The notes under the pieces are model-generated. The model searched no databases. It was not told the DNA's origin and saw only the letters and a program-made list of their open reading frames with translations. Shown piece after piece: positions 21,619 through 33,065 of a DNA stretch of 64,000 nt. A program made the translations under genes and the position numbers. The DNA comes from Syngnathus acus (Eukaryota; Chordata; Actinopteri; Syngnathiformes; Syngnathidae): assembly GCF_901709675.1 (NCBI RefSeq), contig NC_051098.1:4540000-4603999 (forward strand), in the 5' to 3' direction. The number at the start of each line of letters is the position of its first letter. Position 1 is the stretch's first letter.

Positions 21619-22173
21619 CAGTGGTCCCCAACCACCGGGCCGCGGACCGGTACCGGTCCGTGGGTCACTTGGTACCGGGCCGCCAAGCCGCACAGAAAAA
21701 AAAAAAAATTATCGACGATCAATTAATTCAGGTCAAGACACTCGTCCCGGTCACGTGACATGTTTCCCCAGTCGAGCCCGCAAAGCTAATATGTGGCGAC
21801 AGGCTAACTAACCAGGCAATGAAGCATTCAAAACTGCTTCAACACATGGAGACCAAGCATCCTGCAATAAAAGACAAACCTTAATCACTTCAGGTGTCAT
21901 TGTCTCCGATTACGTCTAGATGGGACCGGCTCGTTTCTGAGAAACAAACTCAGTGCTCCCACTAATTCAACGTAATGGTGAGTTTTATTTTTGTCATTTG
22001 TACTTGTTTTTATGTCAGTCGTATCATTTTATTTCATCGTATTTATATATTTATTATAAATGTATTATTTATTTATTTATATAAATGTATTACTTATTTA
22101 TATAAATGCCGATCCGCGAAAATATTTCTGACATGTAACCGGCCCGTGGCGCAAAAAAGGTTGGGGACCACTG
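21619..22173 (+). mobile_element. Deleted hAT element with perfect 8-bp target duplication
   Basis: 555 bp, CAGTGGTCCCCAACCACCGG to its inverse, flanked by CGTTAGTC (21611-21618 and 22174-22181). Near 21790 the plus strand reads LICGDRLTNQAMKHSKLLQHMETKHPA without a stop (shown here split: LICGDRLTNQ / AMKHSKLLQH / METKHPA), a BED-type zinc finger with both CxxC-side and HxxxxH parts. No catalytic region remains. Confidence 0.95.
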
Positions 22174-22181
22174 CGTTAGTC

Positions 22182-22841
22182 TACCCTAGGGTGCAGTACA
22201 GTTCACATTTGTTGGTCTTGTCTGATCATTAGGCTCTTGCACCACTCCAACTCACGTCAGAACAACACAACAGAGAGCAACAGTTATGTACTCAGATAAT
22301 ATACATGTTGCTTTTAACCAAGTACAAGGTAAGTAATCAAAGGAGTGTAGGAATTGCAATTATGCAATTTTTTTTGAAAGTTTTTGGGCATTATTTTTCA
22401 GCAGCAAAAGAGACCAAGTACGTACTGTATATGTAATTATTAGCTCTCCATTTTGAGAATTTTGGAATCCAGAACGGAATCTCTCCTGCTTTCAGGATTT
22501 ACCAAGACAAATGTCCAATCGAACTGGATCCCACTCCCTTCAACTCCTCTCACAGAATGTTCAGCCCCTTGCCATCTGGCAGTATGTGCTGACGCAAAGT
22601 CCAACATCACTGGAATGAGCAACAGATTAAAATCCCCAGGCTCTTTCGACAGTCGACACTTATGCGCAAAACAGGAAGACATTGTTGCTGTGTGCAAGCA
22701 AATACATTTTCTATGTGGTTCTGCATTCACACATGCTGTTTGCTCTGATGTCAGAACTTTATTAAACCCACACTCGGGCGTGCATTGCATAAAACGGACC
22801 TACCAGTCCCACGGCATACGCACACTTGACATGCAGCCAAA
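22182..22841. other. No recognisable gene
   Basis: A 136-codon open frame at 22453-22863 has no family motif, runs into the next transposon and is not credible as a gene. Confidence 0.5.
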
Positions 22842-22852
22842 TACAGTGATCC

Positions 22853-23141
22853 CAGAGGCGTAGCCAGGAATTTTTCCAGTAGGGGCGCACGCCCACAGGA
22901 AAAAAAATCGAACATCACCCACACCGTTCGCTGATCGCTAAAACAACATCCGGGTCCGGGAGGCAAACGGTGAATGGATAACATCGCGCACATAGAATAG
23001 CGCAAGCACATTCGCGCAAGACCGAAAGAAAAAAACAGCATGAAAATGAAGAATCGAAAAAGCTCTATTTTTTTCAACCGGGGCGCAGGGAGTCCTAACC
23101 GGGGCGCCGCCCCGGCTCGCCCCGGCTTGGCTACGCCTCTG
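22853..23141. mobile_element. hAT MITE inserted in the left TIR of the satellite-bearing element
   Basis: 289 bp. CAGAGGCGTAGCCAGGAATT at the left and its inverse 'ggcttggctacgcctctg' at the right. The 8-bp duplication AGTGATCC (22845-22852 and 23142-23149) is itself part of the host element's terminus. GC-rich inverted blocks ('accggggcgc') lie near the right end. Confidence 0.95.
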
Positions 23142-23199
23142 AGTGATCCATCGTTTATTGCGGATAATTGGTTCCAAGACCACTCGCGATAGGTGAAGT

Positions 23200-23904
23200 C
23201 CTCGATGTAGAGAAAATATATTGTTACAATATACACACAAGACTGTTAGAAACCTTTATTGTGTAGTTCTAAACATTTTATTGTATTTTTAAATGCTTTT
23301 TTGTATTTTTAAACACATGAACATTTTCAAGTCAAACGGACTTTCAGAAAGATTCTTATTTATTTAAATAAATAAGAAAATAAAGAAAAAAAGAGGAAAT
23401 ATATTGTTACAATATCCACACAAGACTTTTATGAACCTTTATTGTATTGTATTAAGACTTTATTGTTTAAAAAAAATTTTTTTAAACACTTTTGTAAACA
23501 TTTTAAAGTCAAACTGACTTTCAGAAACATTTTTAAAAAAAACATTATTTATTTAAATAAGAAAATATAAAAGTAAATAAGAGTAAATATATATAACCTT
23601 TTATGAGGTATATATAAACTTGTCACGGCTCCGCTCTGCTCTTGACGGCTGACGCGCCCACGCGGCCCAGCTCTGCTCTTGCCGTGCTGGCCGGCTGATG
23701 CACCCCAGCAGCCCAGTGCGAGGGCATCCGCACAAGCCTTTTATAATTTTATTTTTAAACACTTAATTGTACTTTTTAAAACGTTCTTGTATTTTTAAAC
23801 ACTTTAAACATTTTAAAGCGTAAGGGTGTCACGGCTCCGCTCTGCTCTTACGTGCTGGCGTGTTGACACGCCCCCGCAGCCCAGCGCGAGGGTATTCACA
23901 CAAC

Positions 23905-23957
<53 letters not shown>

Positions 23958-25100
23958 CTTTATTTATCCCACAGTGGGGAAATTTTCTTGTCACAGCAGC
24001 GTACAAGAGTGCAAGAATACAAGAAACAAGTGCCAAATGTAAAAATTGATAAATAACAGACAAACAAGGACAAAGACAAGTGCCACTAGTAGCGGTAGAG
24101 ACAAAACAGAAGGAAACCAACACATGATCAGGTGCCGCACGTGTCTGACAGCAGTGGGAATGAAGGACCTGCAGAACCTCTCCTTTCTACACCGTGGATG
24201 TAATAGTCTGCTGCTGAAGGAGCTGCTAAGGGACCGCACAATGTCATAGAGGGGGTGAGAGGTGTTGCCCATGATGGATTTCAGCTTAACTAACATCCTC
24301 CTCTCACCCACAACCTCTATGGAGTCCAAACTAGTCCAACTCATCCATCCATCCATCCATCCATCCATCCATCCATCCATCCATCCATCCATCCATCCAT
24401 CCATCCATCCATCCATCCATCCATCCATCCATCCATCCATCCATCCATCCATCCATCACGGGCATGCTGGAGCCTATCCCAGCTGTCATCGGGCAGTAGG
24501 CGGGGGACACCCTGAACTGGTTACCAGCCTATCGCAGGGCACACAGAGACGAACAACCATCCGCACTCGCACTCACACCTAGGGGCAATTTGGAGCGCTC
24601 AATCGGCCTACCAAGCATGTTTTTGGGATGTGGAAGGAGACCGGGGTACCCGGAGAAAACCCACGCGGACACGGGAAGAACATGCAAACTCCAAACATGC
24701 GGGGAGGGCCGGAGGTGGAATCGAACCCGCACCCTCCTTACTGTGAGGCGGACGTGCTAACCAGTATTCGCACAACTCTTATGATTTTATTTTTAAACAC
24801 TTTATTGTATTTTTAAACACGTTTTAAACACTTTAACGTGTAAACGTGTCACGGCTCCGCTCTGCTCTCGCTGTGCTGGCCGGCGGACACGTCCCCACGG
24901 ACCAGGGCGAGGGCATCCGCACAAGACTCTAATAATTGTATTTTTAAACACTTTATTGTATTTTTAAACATTCTTTTTTAAATTTTAAAGTGTAAACGTG
25001 TCACGGCTCCACTCTGCTCTCGCTGTGCTGGCTGCTCTCGCTGACCGGCGCATCAGCTTGCCTTGTTGTCCTGCTCTGCCGGCATTCCAGCCCTCCTTCT
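23200..25100. repeat. Tandem satellite units of ~155-205 bp
   Basis: The GC-rich start 'gtcacggctccgctctgctc' recurs at about 23622, 23828, 24847 and 25000. Each is followed by 'gcgagggcatccgcacaa' and an AT-rich half with 'tttttaaacactttattgta'. Two earlier units (about 23208 and 23393) share 'aatatattgttacaatat' but lack the GC half. The array is interrupted at 23906-24764. Confidence 0.8.
23906..24764 (-). mobile_element. Chimeric SINE-LINE retro-insert
   Basis: Read on the minus strand: a SINE lacking ~13 bp of its head (24764-24458), its (ATGG)n tail (24457-24341), then the C-terminal and 3' UTR part of a LINE (24340-23958), then (TCAA)n (23957-23906). The target sequence TATTCRCACAACT occurs at both outer borders (23893-23905 and 24765-24777, one mismatch), and none separates the two parts. 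The LINE part keeps [20 protein letters not shown] and [12 protein letters not shown], the end of a non-LTR polyprotein. This fits one insertion event with template switching. Confidence 0.75.
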
Positions 25101-25318
25101 CTCCTTTAAACTTTGTGTGAGCCCGTCTTGCATTTGGCTGTCCTGCCTCGTTCATGACTAAACGAAGTGGAAATCAGAGATGCTGCTGATTCTGCAGACG
25201 TGAACAAAGTGGAAGAGTGCGACTGCGGGAGGCTGAGATAAAGCGTGGTTAGAACTGCTCTTACAGTCAAAGCCAATCACCTGCCTGGTCAAGTGCGAAG
25301 TGGCGAGGGATCACTGTA

Positions 25319-26336
25319 AATAGAAAAAATAAAAAAGAGTTGTATTCCACAGACACGACATGAATGACACGAGTCTCGTATTTTTTTTCTATCACCGATC
25401 ACCACGCAGAGCAGGTGGGTGGGTGTCTGTGGTTTGAAAGCATGGATTGCATTTTCATTTGTGGAGGCTCACCTTGTCATCTTTGTCACCAAGCCAATGA
25501 ATTTCCACATGCCACTTGTAAGTGGATCCGGTCATATGACCCATGCCAACACATGTATCACCCAAAAATGGGGTATATATGATGCTATCTTCTAAATTGT
25601 GTCTCTTACCCTAATGTTAATACCTGAAGATGAAAGTGTCTCAGTTTTACCTTTTCATGTCAAACACAAGAGTTATCAGTCGGCAGCAAAAATAAAGGAA
25701 CTGTTCAAATACTTAAGGATGCCAATTTTTGTGTGTTTGGTAGTCAGGTTATTCTTTGAAAGACAATGTTGAAACTCCAGTAAATAAATACCATATCAAC
25801 GTAGTTTTGTGTGAACAGAATATATCAAATCACTTCTGTGTATGTAAAGCACAGAAGTAAGCATACTAAGTAAGCAGCACCAGCACTGAAATTCAGTTCA
25901 AAATTTGAGTCATTGAGAAACGCACGTTTATCCTATTAAATACACATGTTGATAAAACATCAGTGAAGCAGAAAAGGATAGTAATCTGGAGATGAGTTCT
26001 TTGTACACATGTGGACGAGTTCAGTGAAGTGTTTTTGCATGATTGTGGCAAAACTGAACATAGCAATTAAAGGGATGGTAACAGGTTGCTTGTGTACTGA
26101 AATCCATTGACGTTAAAGGTACTGTAAGGTTAGTCCGACAGACAGATGAGGAATTAAATACCACATATCAATTGAAATAAAGACTTTTCATGTTTTCTCT
26201 TTGAGTGAGTGCCAGAGAAACTAGTGGAGGTGTTTCAACAAAGGCGAGAAGAGGGATTAACAAAAACTGTCAATTACAAATGATAATCTGAATTGATTTA
26301 GCAGGCCTATTTTAAATTGAACTTTATTTTTTCACC
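25319..26336. other. No recognisable gene
   Basis: AT-rich, unique-looking sequence with short frames only. Nothing can be supported. Confidence 0.5.
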
Positions 26337-26439
26337 CAAACATTCATCCATTTTCTATACCGTTTGTCCCCATGGACAAGCCTATGCCAGCGGTCATCGG
26401 GCAGTCGGCGGGGGACACCCTGAACCGGTTGCCAGCCAA

Positions 26440-26790
26440 TGTTACGACTCGTCTCTGGTTGTTTTATATGTACGTAGGTTGTCATTGTTTCTGTCCGCGT
26501 CTGTGTACTCGCCCCTCCCTTCCTGTGTCAACTCACAATCAACGTTCTAATCACAGTCACCTGCCTCTTGTTACCTGTCTTGTATTTAAGTCCTGTCTGT
26601 GTGTCACTCTCTGTCGGATCATTGTCAATGTCACTCTGTCTTTTTGTTTCACGTCTCTGTTCAGTTTCTGTTGTTGGTTTTGTTAGTGAGTCATGTCAGT
26701 TTACCGAGTCTGTTAGTTTGTGTTCGTCAATAAACCCTGGTCCAAGCGGCACTTGGTCGCCCTGCTCCATTTCCGCTCCGATTCGTGACA
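26440..26790 (+). repeat. 5' LTR of copy 2
   Basis: 351 bp, TG...CA, terminal inverted 'TGTYACGA/TCGTGACA'. 'caataaaccctggtccaag' near 26740 is the probable poly-A region. Confidence 0.9.
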
Positions 26791-27698
26791 GAATGATCCG
26801 ACCATCACAGCGACCAGCGCTTGGACCTTCCTCCATCTGCGACGCCCGATCCACGTCCGTCGTCCGAGCATGTTCCAGCGCCATGGGCTTCGCTGCCGCC
26901 ATCGGACCTTGCTCCAGCGACGCCGGACTCGCGGTCGCCATCGGAGTTCCTCCCGGCGCCATCGGCTCCGCGACCGTCATCGGACTTCGCTGCCGCGACG
27001 CCGGACCCGCGGCTGCCATCGGTGTGCCTCCCGGCGGCATCAGACTCGCGGCCGCCACCGGGCTCCAGCGTTGCAGGACCCGCGGGCGTCACCAGATTCC
27101 AAGCCAGCTGCGCCGGACCCGCGATCATCCCTGGCCCCACTCCCACTGCTGCGGCGCGTGGTGGCTCTTGCTGCTGCCACAGCTCCGCCTTCTGAATGCC
27201 ACTGATCGCGGTCTGGACTTTCAAATGCCGCCGATTGCTGCGCTGACTTTCGTATGCCACCGATTGCGGTTCTGTTTCCCCGAGTTGCCGCCAATTGGAG
27301 TTCTGTTTCCCCGAGTTGCCGCCGAGAGCGGTTCTGTCCCAGAGTTTCCGCCGTGTGCGGTTCTGTCCCCGAATAGCCGCCGATTGCGGTTCTGTGTCCC
27401 CGAGTTGCCGCCGATTGTGGTTCTGTCCCCGGGTTGCCGCCGAGAGTCCGCCAATTGCGGTTCTGTCCCCGAATAGCCGCCGATTGCGGTTCTGTTTCCC
27501 CGAGTTGCCGCCGATTGCGGTTCTGTTTCCCCGAGTTGCCGCCAAGAGCGGTTGTTTCCCCAGTCGCCGCCGAGCGCGGTTCAGACTTTATCACAGACCA
27601 GTGGGGTCGTCTGGACTGGTGCGCTTCCCCACCGCGTGCCCCGTGGGGGCTTGGTTTTTTGGGACGTCGGGAGCCGTCCCTTGTGGGGGGGGGGGTTC

Positions 27699-28039
27699 TG
27701 TCACGACTCGTCCCTGGTTGTTTTATATGTAGGTTGTCATAGTTTCTGTCCGCGTCTGTGTACTCGCCCCTCCCTTCCTGTGTCAACTCACAATCAACAT
27801 TCTAATCACAGTCACCTGCCTCTTGTTACCTGTCTTGTATTTATGTCCTGTCTGTGTGTCACTCCCTGTCGGATCATTGTCAATGTCACTCTGTCTTTTT
27901 GTTTCACGTTTCTGTTCAGTTTCTGTTGTTGGTTTTGTTAGTGAGTCATGTCAGTTTACCGAGTCTGTTAGTTTGTGTTCGTCAATAAACTCTGGTCCAA
28001 GCTGCACTTGGTCGCCCTGCTCCATTCTGATCCGTGACA
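27699..28039 (+). repeat. 3' LTR of copy 2
   Basis: 341 bp, very close to the 5' LTR. It differs by small indels (loss of 'tacg' near the start, shortening of 'ccatttccgctccg') and scattered substitutions, so the insertion is not brand new. Confidence 0.9.
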
Positions 28040-28551
28040 GCCAATCGCAGGGCACACAGAGACGAACAACCATCCGCACTCGCACTTACGCCTACGGGCA
28101 ATTTGGAGTGCTCAATCAGCCTACCATGCATGTTTTTAGGATGGACTGGAGTGCCCGGAGAAAACCCACGCAGGCACGGGGAGAACATTCAAACTCCACA
28201 CAGGGAGGGCCGGAGGTGTAAGCGATTCCACACTCTCCTAACTGTAAGGCGGACATGCTAACCAGTGCATCACCGAGCTGCCACACACTCAAACATTTTA
28301 TTTATTTTTTATTGCCACGGTCTTACTGCTTGGCTAGAACCTCTTTGCAAAACTTTTGGACAAATAATCATAAAAACAATAAATAACTTTGTACTGAAAA
28401 TATCACATAAATGAACAGGATAACTGCTGTCAATTGTAAAATCTGAGGTGACACATTCACTTTTTAAAGAAACCTGTTATGTTGATTTTAGAGTTTTTTC
28501 TGTTGATTTTGTTTTGGAATTATGATTAAACCAGAGGCACAACAATTCAAC

Positions 28552-29176
28552 CAGGGCTCGGAAACCCGCGGCTCCAGGGCCGCATGCCGCTCTTTAGCAC
28601 TGCCTCGCGGCTCCCTGGAGCTTTTGCAAAAATGCGTGAAAATGGAAAAATTTTGTTTATTGTTGTTAGTTTTTTTTAATTTCTTTTTTAGATGGTAATC
28701 ACGACACAAACATTCTTATGCTGTAAAATGTACGTAGTTGTAAATATATTAAAAAATACCAAATTTCAGAATGGCGCCAAATAGCAAAATTGCGTCATTA
28801 AAGCCTCTCTCCGCAAGAAAAACAGTGAAGGACAAGGTAATTAAAATGGCAATCAATATCACCGATCAGCAAATCAAGAACATCAATTCAGCTCCAGCTT
28901 TCTCAATTGCCTGTGATGAGTCGTGTGACTTGACCGATATCGAACAGACAGCTCTGCTATGCAGGTAAGTGAACTCTAATGGGCCACAAGAAGAAATGAT
29001 CGAATTGATACCACTATTAATATTTTTTATTATTTTAATAGTAGGCATACACCTTATGTATTGACAGTCTATGTTGCCTTATAAAAGGCTTTTAGATATT
29101 TTCAGCTCCAGACAGGTATGGTTTTTGTTTTTTGGGCCAATATGGCTCTTTGACCATTTTCGGTTGCCGACCCCTG
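28552..29176 (+). mobile_element. Deleted hAT element
   Basis: Ends CAGGGCTCGGAAACCCGCGG and inverse of CAGGGGTCGGCAACC. The flanks AATTCAAC (28544-28551) and AATTAAAC (29177-29184) differ at one base. It retains one transposase piece. Confidence 0.88.
28771..28968 (+). pseudogene. hAT transposase fragment around first catalytic Asp
   Basis: Reads SARKTVKDKVIKMAINITDQ then FSIACDESCDLTDIEQTALLCR in two parts, the region of hAT transposases where the first catalytic Asp (CDES) lies. It stops at TAA after LLCR. The rest of the core and the C-terminus are absent. Confidence 0.85.
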
Positions 29177-29184
29177 AATTAAAC

Positions 29185-30025
29185 CAAAACAGTGGCACTT
29201 TTACTTAGGAGTTTAATTGGGTCCATGACCAAGATTGGAAATCAGTTTATTTGTACAGTATATATTGTTCCCTCCACTGCAAAATGTTGTTAAATGTTTG
29301 TAGTAAAGACAACATGTACAGTGTTGTATAATATCAATCTAGACAATGTCACACACACACACGCACACACACACACGCACGCGCACACACACTGTAGTAC
29401 ATTTGTGTATTGTGTAACCTTTAGGCATGTGGCTTAGAGTGATATCAGCAGGCTGCAGTCAGCCTGGATGGCCGTTGTCCACAGTTCACTTGGCGTGGGT
29501 GTCCCATTCATCCTCCTTGAGAATGTTAAACCACCATTCTTTTTCTCCATCAACAACACTCTTCCACCTTCATCCTGACCAATCTGTTTTTTCTGTTACT
29601 GTCTTTTATTGCAGTGAGTCACCCTGTGAGACACGAGCCAATGAGTGGTAAAACACCAGCTGAGTTTAGACTTGTGGTTCTTCATAAAATTATAAAACCT
29701 AGAATAAATGAATGAAAAAAAAAGTCACTAGAACAAGAAAAAAAACATATAAAAACTATACCATGAAATTTGCCATCCATAAAACCCTTGTTCTCATGGT
29801 TGGAACAAGCAACACAGAATATTTGAACCCATGAGCAGACTGACAGGTTTAGAGGCAACTTGTGCGTTTTGGGTCGTGCAGGAAGCCAATCCCTGCTGAA
29901 ACCAAAATTGACAAGGAGCAAAAAAAAGCATGATTAAAAAAAACTAAACGTCCACCACAGACTAAGTTTACATGCACTCTTTTTAAAACCACAAATCCAT
30001 GTAAACGCGCACAGAAATCCAAATA
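29185..30025. other. No gene; short (CA)n
   Basis: An interrupted (CA)n microsatellite with CG variants occupies 29350-29392. From about 29958 'aagtttacatgcactc' and 'catgtaaacgcgca' hint at a degenerate MITE that continues past the SINE ('ccaggtttac', 30438). Confidence 0.45.
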
Positions 30026-30037
30026 TGCCCTTAATCA

Positions 30038-30399
30038 TCCATCCATCCATTTTCTGTACCGTTTAGTCCCCACGGGGGTCGCGGGCGTGCTGGAGCCTAT
30101 CCCAGCCGTCATCGGGCAGTAGGCGGGGGACACCCTGAACCGGTTGCCAGCCAATCGCAGGGCACACAGAGACAAACAACCATACGCACTCGCACTCACA
30201 CCTAGGGACAATTTGGAGTGCTCAATCGGCCTACCAAGCATGTTTTTGGGATGTGGGAGGAAACCGGAGTGCCCGGAGAAAACCCACGCGGGCCCGGGGA
30301 GAACATGCAAACTCCACACAGGGAGGGCGGAGGTGGAATCGAACCCGCACCCTCCTAACTGTGAGGCGGACGTGCTACCCAGTGCGCCACCGAGCCGCT
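30038..30399 (-). mobile_element. tRNA-derived SINE, complete, with 12-bp target duplication
   Basis: Minus-strand SINE: tRNA-like head with B box GGTTCGATTCC, a middle with 'tggagtttgcatgttctccc', the common teleost 3' block 'ctgggataggctccagcac' and a (ATGG)n tail. The flanks TGCCCTTAATCA (30026-30037 and 30400-30411) are identical, which marks a recent LINE-driven insertion. Confidence 0.95.
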
Positions 30400-30411
30400 T
30401 GCCCTTAATCA

Positions 30412-31350
30412 AGTTTTTAAAATTCCAAATATGACCCCAGGTTTACTTTTTTTTTTTTGGAATCCCAATATCTCGTCTTGTAATCACCATCAGGTTACCC
30501 CATTCTACCTGCACATGTTCTTGTTCCGTCTGCAAGGTATCTTGATCTTTGTAGTACTTTGTGGTGCGCAACTCACACAAGTTGTTGTAAACAATCAGCC
30601 CACGTTTTGATGCTTTTCGACAACCGTTACAATTGTTAGGCATCATGATAAAAATGCGTTTTTCCTTTCACTTGGGTGGCTGCTTTAGTGCTCCTTGTCA
30701 TTGGCCTTGAGTTGTTTTTTATTTTTATTGATAGTTGTGCAGGGAGTGGTTGCAGTGAATTCAGTGTTTGACAAGGTAGAGAATGACTTGAATTTCACGA
30801 TTTTGAAGCTTCATTTTACTTGCAAACAAATTTAGCAGGAGTATAAGTCATTTATTTTCCTGTGACAAGACTTTAATTGTTTAATAAAGTGTTCAAATAA
30901 AAGACAGGTATGACAAATATTTCTTCAGATGAATAGCTGTTCACACTGTTAAACACGTTGAATTTACTTAATTGCTGTTCGTAAATACAGTGTAACTAAC
31001 CTACAAGTGTAAGTTCCCTGAAGTACAGACCAGACTGATCCAGCCAGACACAGGCTGCATGCATTTTTGTCTGTAATACATCGGTTTTATTTCATAGTGG
31101 CTGTGCTGGACAAGTGGCACTTAATTTTATGCAGTCGAGTAAATTAGTGAGAGCACTTGGTATAAATTAAATACATTTGAAAATTTGACGTAAAATTAAC
31201 GGGAGACTCATGTCTGGACTGACCTGCTGGGCTAGTAAACTGCGGGGGGGGCGCTTGGCAGTAGATTTTTACAAGTAACACCTGTCCTTGTACAAGCCAG
31301 AGGTAGACTGCTTGTTGTGAGTCTTGCTCAACATCTTGTCAGAACAAGAA

Positions 31351-31352
<2 letters not shown>
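30412..31352. other. No gene; second copy of dispersed MMPxNCNGC block
   Basis: At 30597-30646 the minus strand reads MMPNNCNGCRKASKRG, matching 20027-20077. The open frame runs 67 codons down to 30443. The rest is featureless. Confidence 0.4.
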
Positions 31353-31410
<58 letters not shown>

Positions 31411-31436
31411 GCTCTCTCTCTCTGTCTCTCTGTCTC

Positions 31437-31476
<40 letters not shown>

Positions 31477-31491
31477 TCTCTCTCTTTCTCT
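31353..31491. repeat. (CT)n microsatellite
   Basis: Long CT tract with a few G/T interruptions in its second half. It explains Ser-Leu and Glu-Arg repeat frames. Confidence 0.97.
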
Positions 31492-33065
31492 ATCAATGAG
31501 TTAGTAAGTTAGGAACTTACAGAGAACACACAGACTATGTATGAAAGAAAAAAATGTTGTCTGGCTTCAGCTCCTAGCTGTCCATCAAAAGTAAGGCAAC
31601 TCTCAACTTGCAAGCTGACTCGATTGGTGACACAGCAGCACATCCATGAGCAACTCCACTCAGACATGTAAAGGCCTATTTGTCATGAGGGGCTTCAGGA
31701 ACCCCTAAACACAAGAGATAAAATCTTGAATGAAAACAATCTCAGGGAATGCATGGAATTGTTCTCACGAGGTTTCTGGCACACCGATTGCTTTTCTGTC
31801 AATACATTTTAATTATGTATTATTAAGTGCTTACGCAAAAGGAATTTCGGCAAAAAAAGTATGAAATGTTAGGTATGCAATTCTTACTCGACTCTTCAAT
31901 GAATTTGTGGGAAAAAATAGTCACAAGTCCATCTGGAGGAGATATTATATATGCCATTTTTGCTTTCCCTACATTTTTTGTCAAAGCATTCATTATCAGA
32001 TCTGATGTTAGGTATGCTCAAGTTCTTTAAAGAAATTTAATTTATGTCGTGTCACTATATTTCTTCAGTTGTGTATTAGTATTAAACGAATTCAAGGACA
32101 AAACCTGTAGCGTCATTCTGGACAATTTATAATCTTTTTTTTGGGAGAATATGGAAACATCAGCGCTCCAATTTCTGTCAAAATACAGAATTTAACAAAT
32201 TGAGAGAAGTAACAAACAAACATTGGAAATATAGTAGTTAAGATGAGACACTAAAATGCCACACCAAGCAGTTACTAAGTGTCAAATAAGGTTGTGCTTA
32301 TTTCACTCCTATACTGCTCAGAGCCCATTGTGGGCATTATTGGATGCCATTTAGGTACTGTCTATCAGGTCTAAATTAATTTGTTGCCTTTCATAATAAC
32401 AATGTAACTCGTGTTGTTTTTATTTATCCGCAATTTTGAGAAATGGCATATTGTTTTTATGTAAAGTTGAATAATGCAAACTCTGGCATGGAATGTGCAC
32501 ATACGAAATCTTTGTTAAAAAACAAAAGATAAATTAAAGACAGTTGACAACAACAAATAACCTTTAAGTAAGGCCTGTTGCAAAAGGTCATAGATTTGTT
32601 ACCTGAGATTGGATGTACTGTCAAAACCACGGATCAGTACTTCAATTTATCTCTTTGAAAACCAGTAACTATCCTCAGTGGAAATGACAGAGTAGCTTGA
32701 TAAATGTTGTCTTAGACTCTAAGACTTAGAGGGACACATAAGGAGAGGTGCTCTTTGCAAGGCAGGTGCAAAGCTTTTTGCATGAAGTAGAGAGGTAATT
32801 GATATGAGGTTGTTGCGCTCTGAGCAAAATAGCTCAACACCGATGGAACTTTGTGAAATTACCAACTATGTTCATTGATGCTATCTCAGTGTGAGTAAAT
32901 AGTACTTCTGGAAGATTCAAAATTTTGAATCTCCATTCAGATCCTTCGCTCTGGAGTTCTAATAAATATGATCTCCCTTTACTTGTGTCCTGGGCACTTC
33001 AGGGCTTCTGAAAAAATCAAGAAGAAAATGCAATGCATTTTGGATTGCTGACCCCTGTCCTCAAC
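31492..33065. other. No recognisable gene
   Basis: About 1.6 kb AT-rich, unique-looking. I see no exon, RNA or transposon terminus. Confidence 0.5.

Larger units (their letters stand above)
22844..25316. mobile_element. TA-flanked, satellite-bearing element with Tigger-like ends
   Basis: The left terminus CAGTGATCC is followed, after a MITE insertion, by ATCGTTTATTGCGG. The right end is the inverse of CAGTGATCCCTCGCCACTT. TA lies at both borders (22842-22843 and 25317-25318). The terminal motif resembles the CAGTCATCCCTCG end of Tigger/pogo elements. Without its insertions it is about 1.3 kb. It consists mainly of tandem repeats and has no transposase. Confidence 0.7.
26440..28039 (+). mobile_element. 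Non-autonomous LTR retrotransposon, copy 2
   Basis: 1600 bp with both LTRs largely intact and a 5-bp duplication GCCAA (26435-26439 and 28040-28044). The internal region starts 'gaatgatccgaccatcac' and keeps the Pro/Ser-rich repeat (26821-27195) and the ~30-bp 'ccgattgcggttctgtcccc' array (27240-27570). It ends with a G run before the 3' LTR. No gag-pol enzymes are recognisable. Same family as 3109-4576. It must have been mobilised by another element's proteins. Confidence 0.9.
26345..28289 (-). mobile_element. tRNA-derived SINE split by LTR element copy 2
   Basis: The minus-strand SINE tail and 3' half lie at 26345-26434 and the tRNA-like head at 28045-28289. The flanks CAAACATT at 26337-26344 and 28290-28297 are its own target duplication. 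The two parts join smoothly at the LTR element's GCCAA duplication. Confidence 0.88.

Noticed and set aside
22453-22863. 136-codon frame
   Set aside because: No motif, ends inside a MITE, and composition like non-coding flanks.
31269-31512. Ser-Leu and Glu-Arg repeat frames
   Set aside because: Translation of (CT)n.
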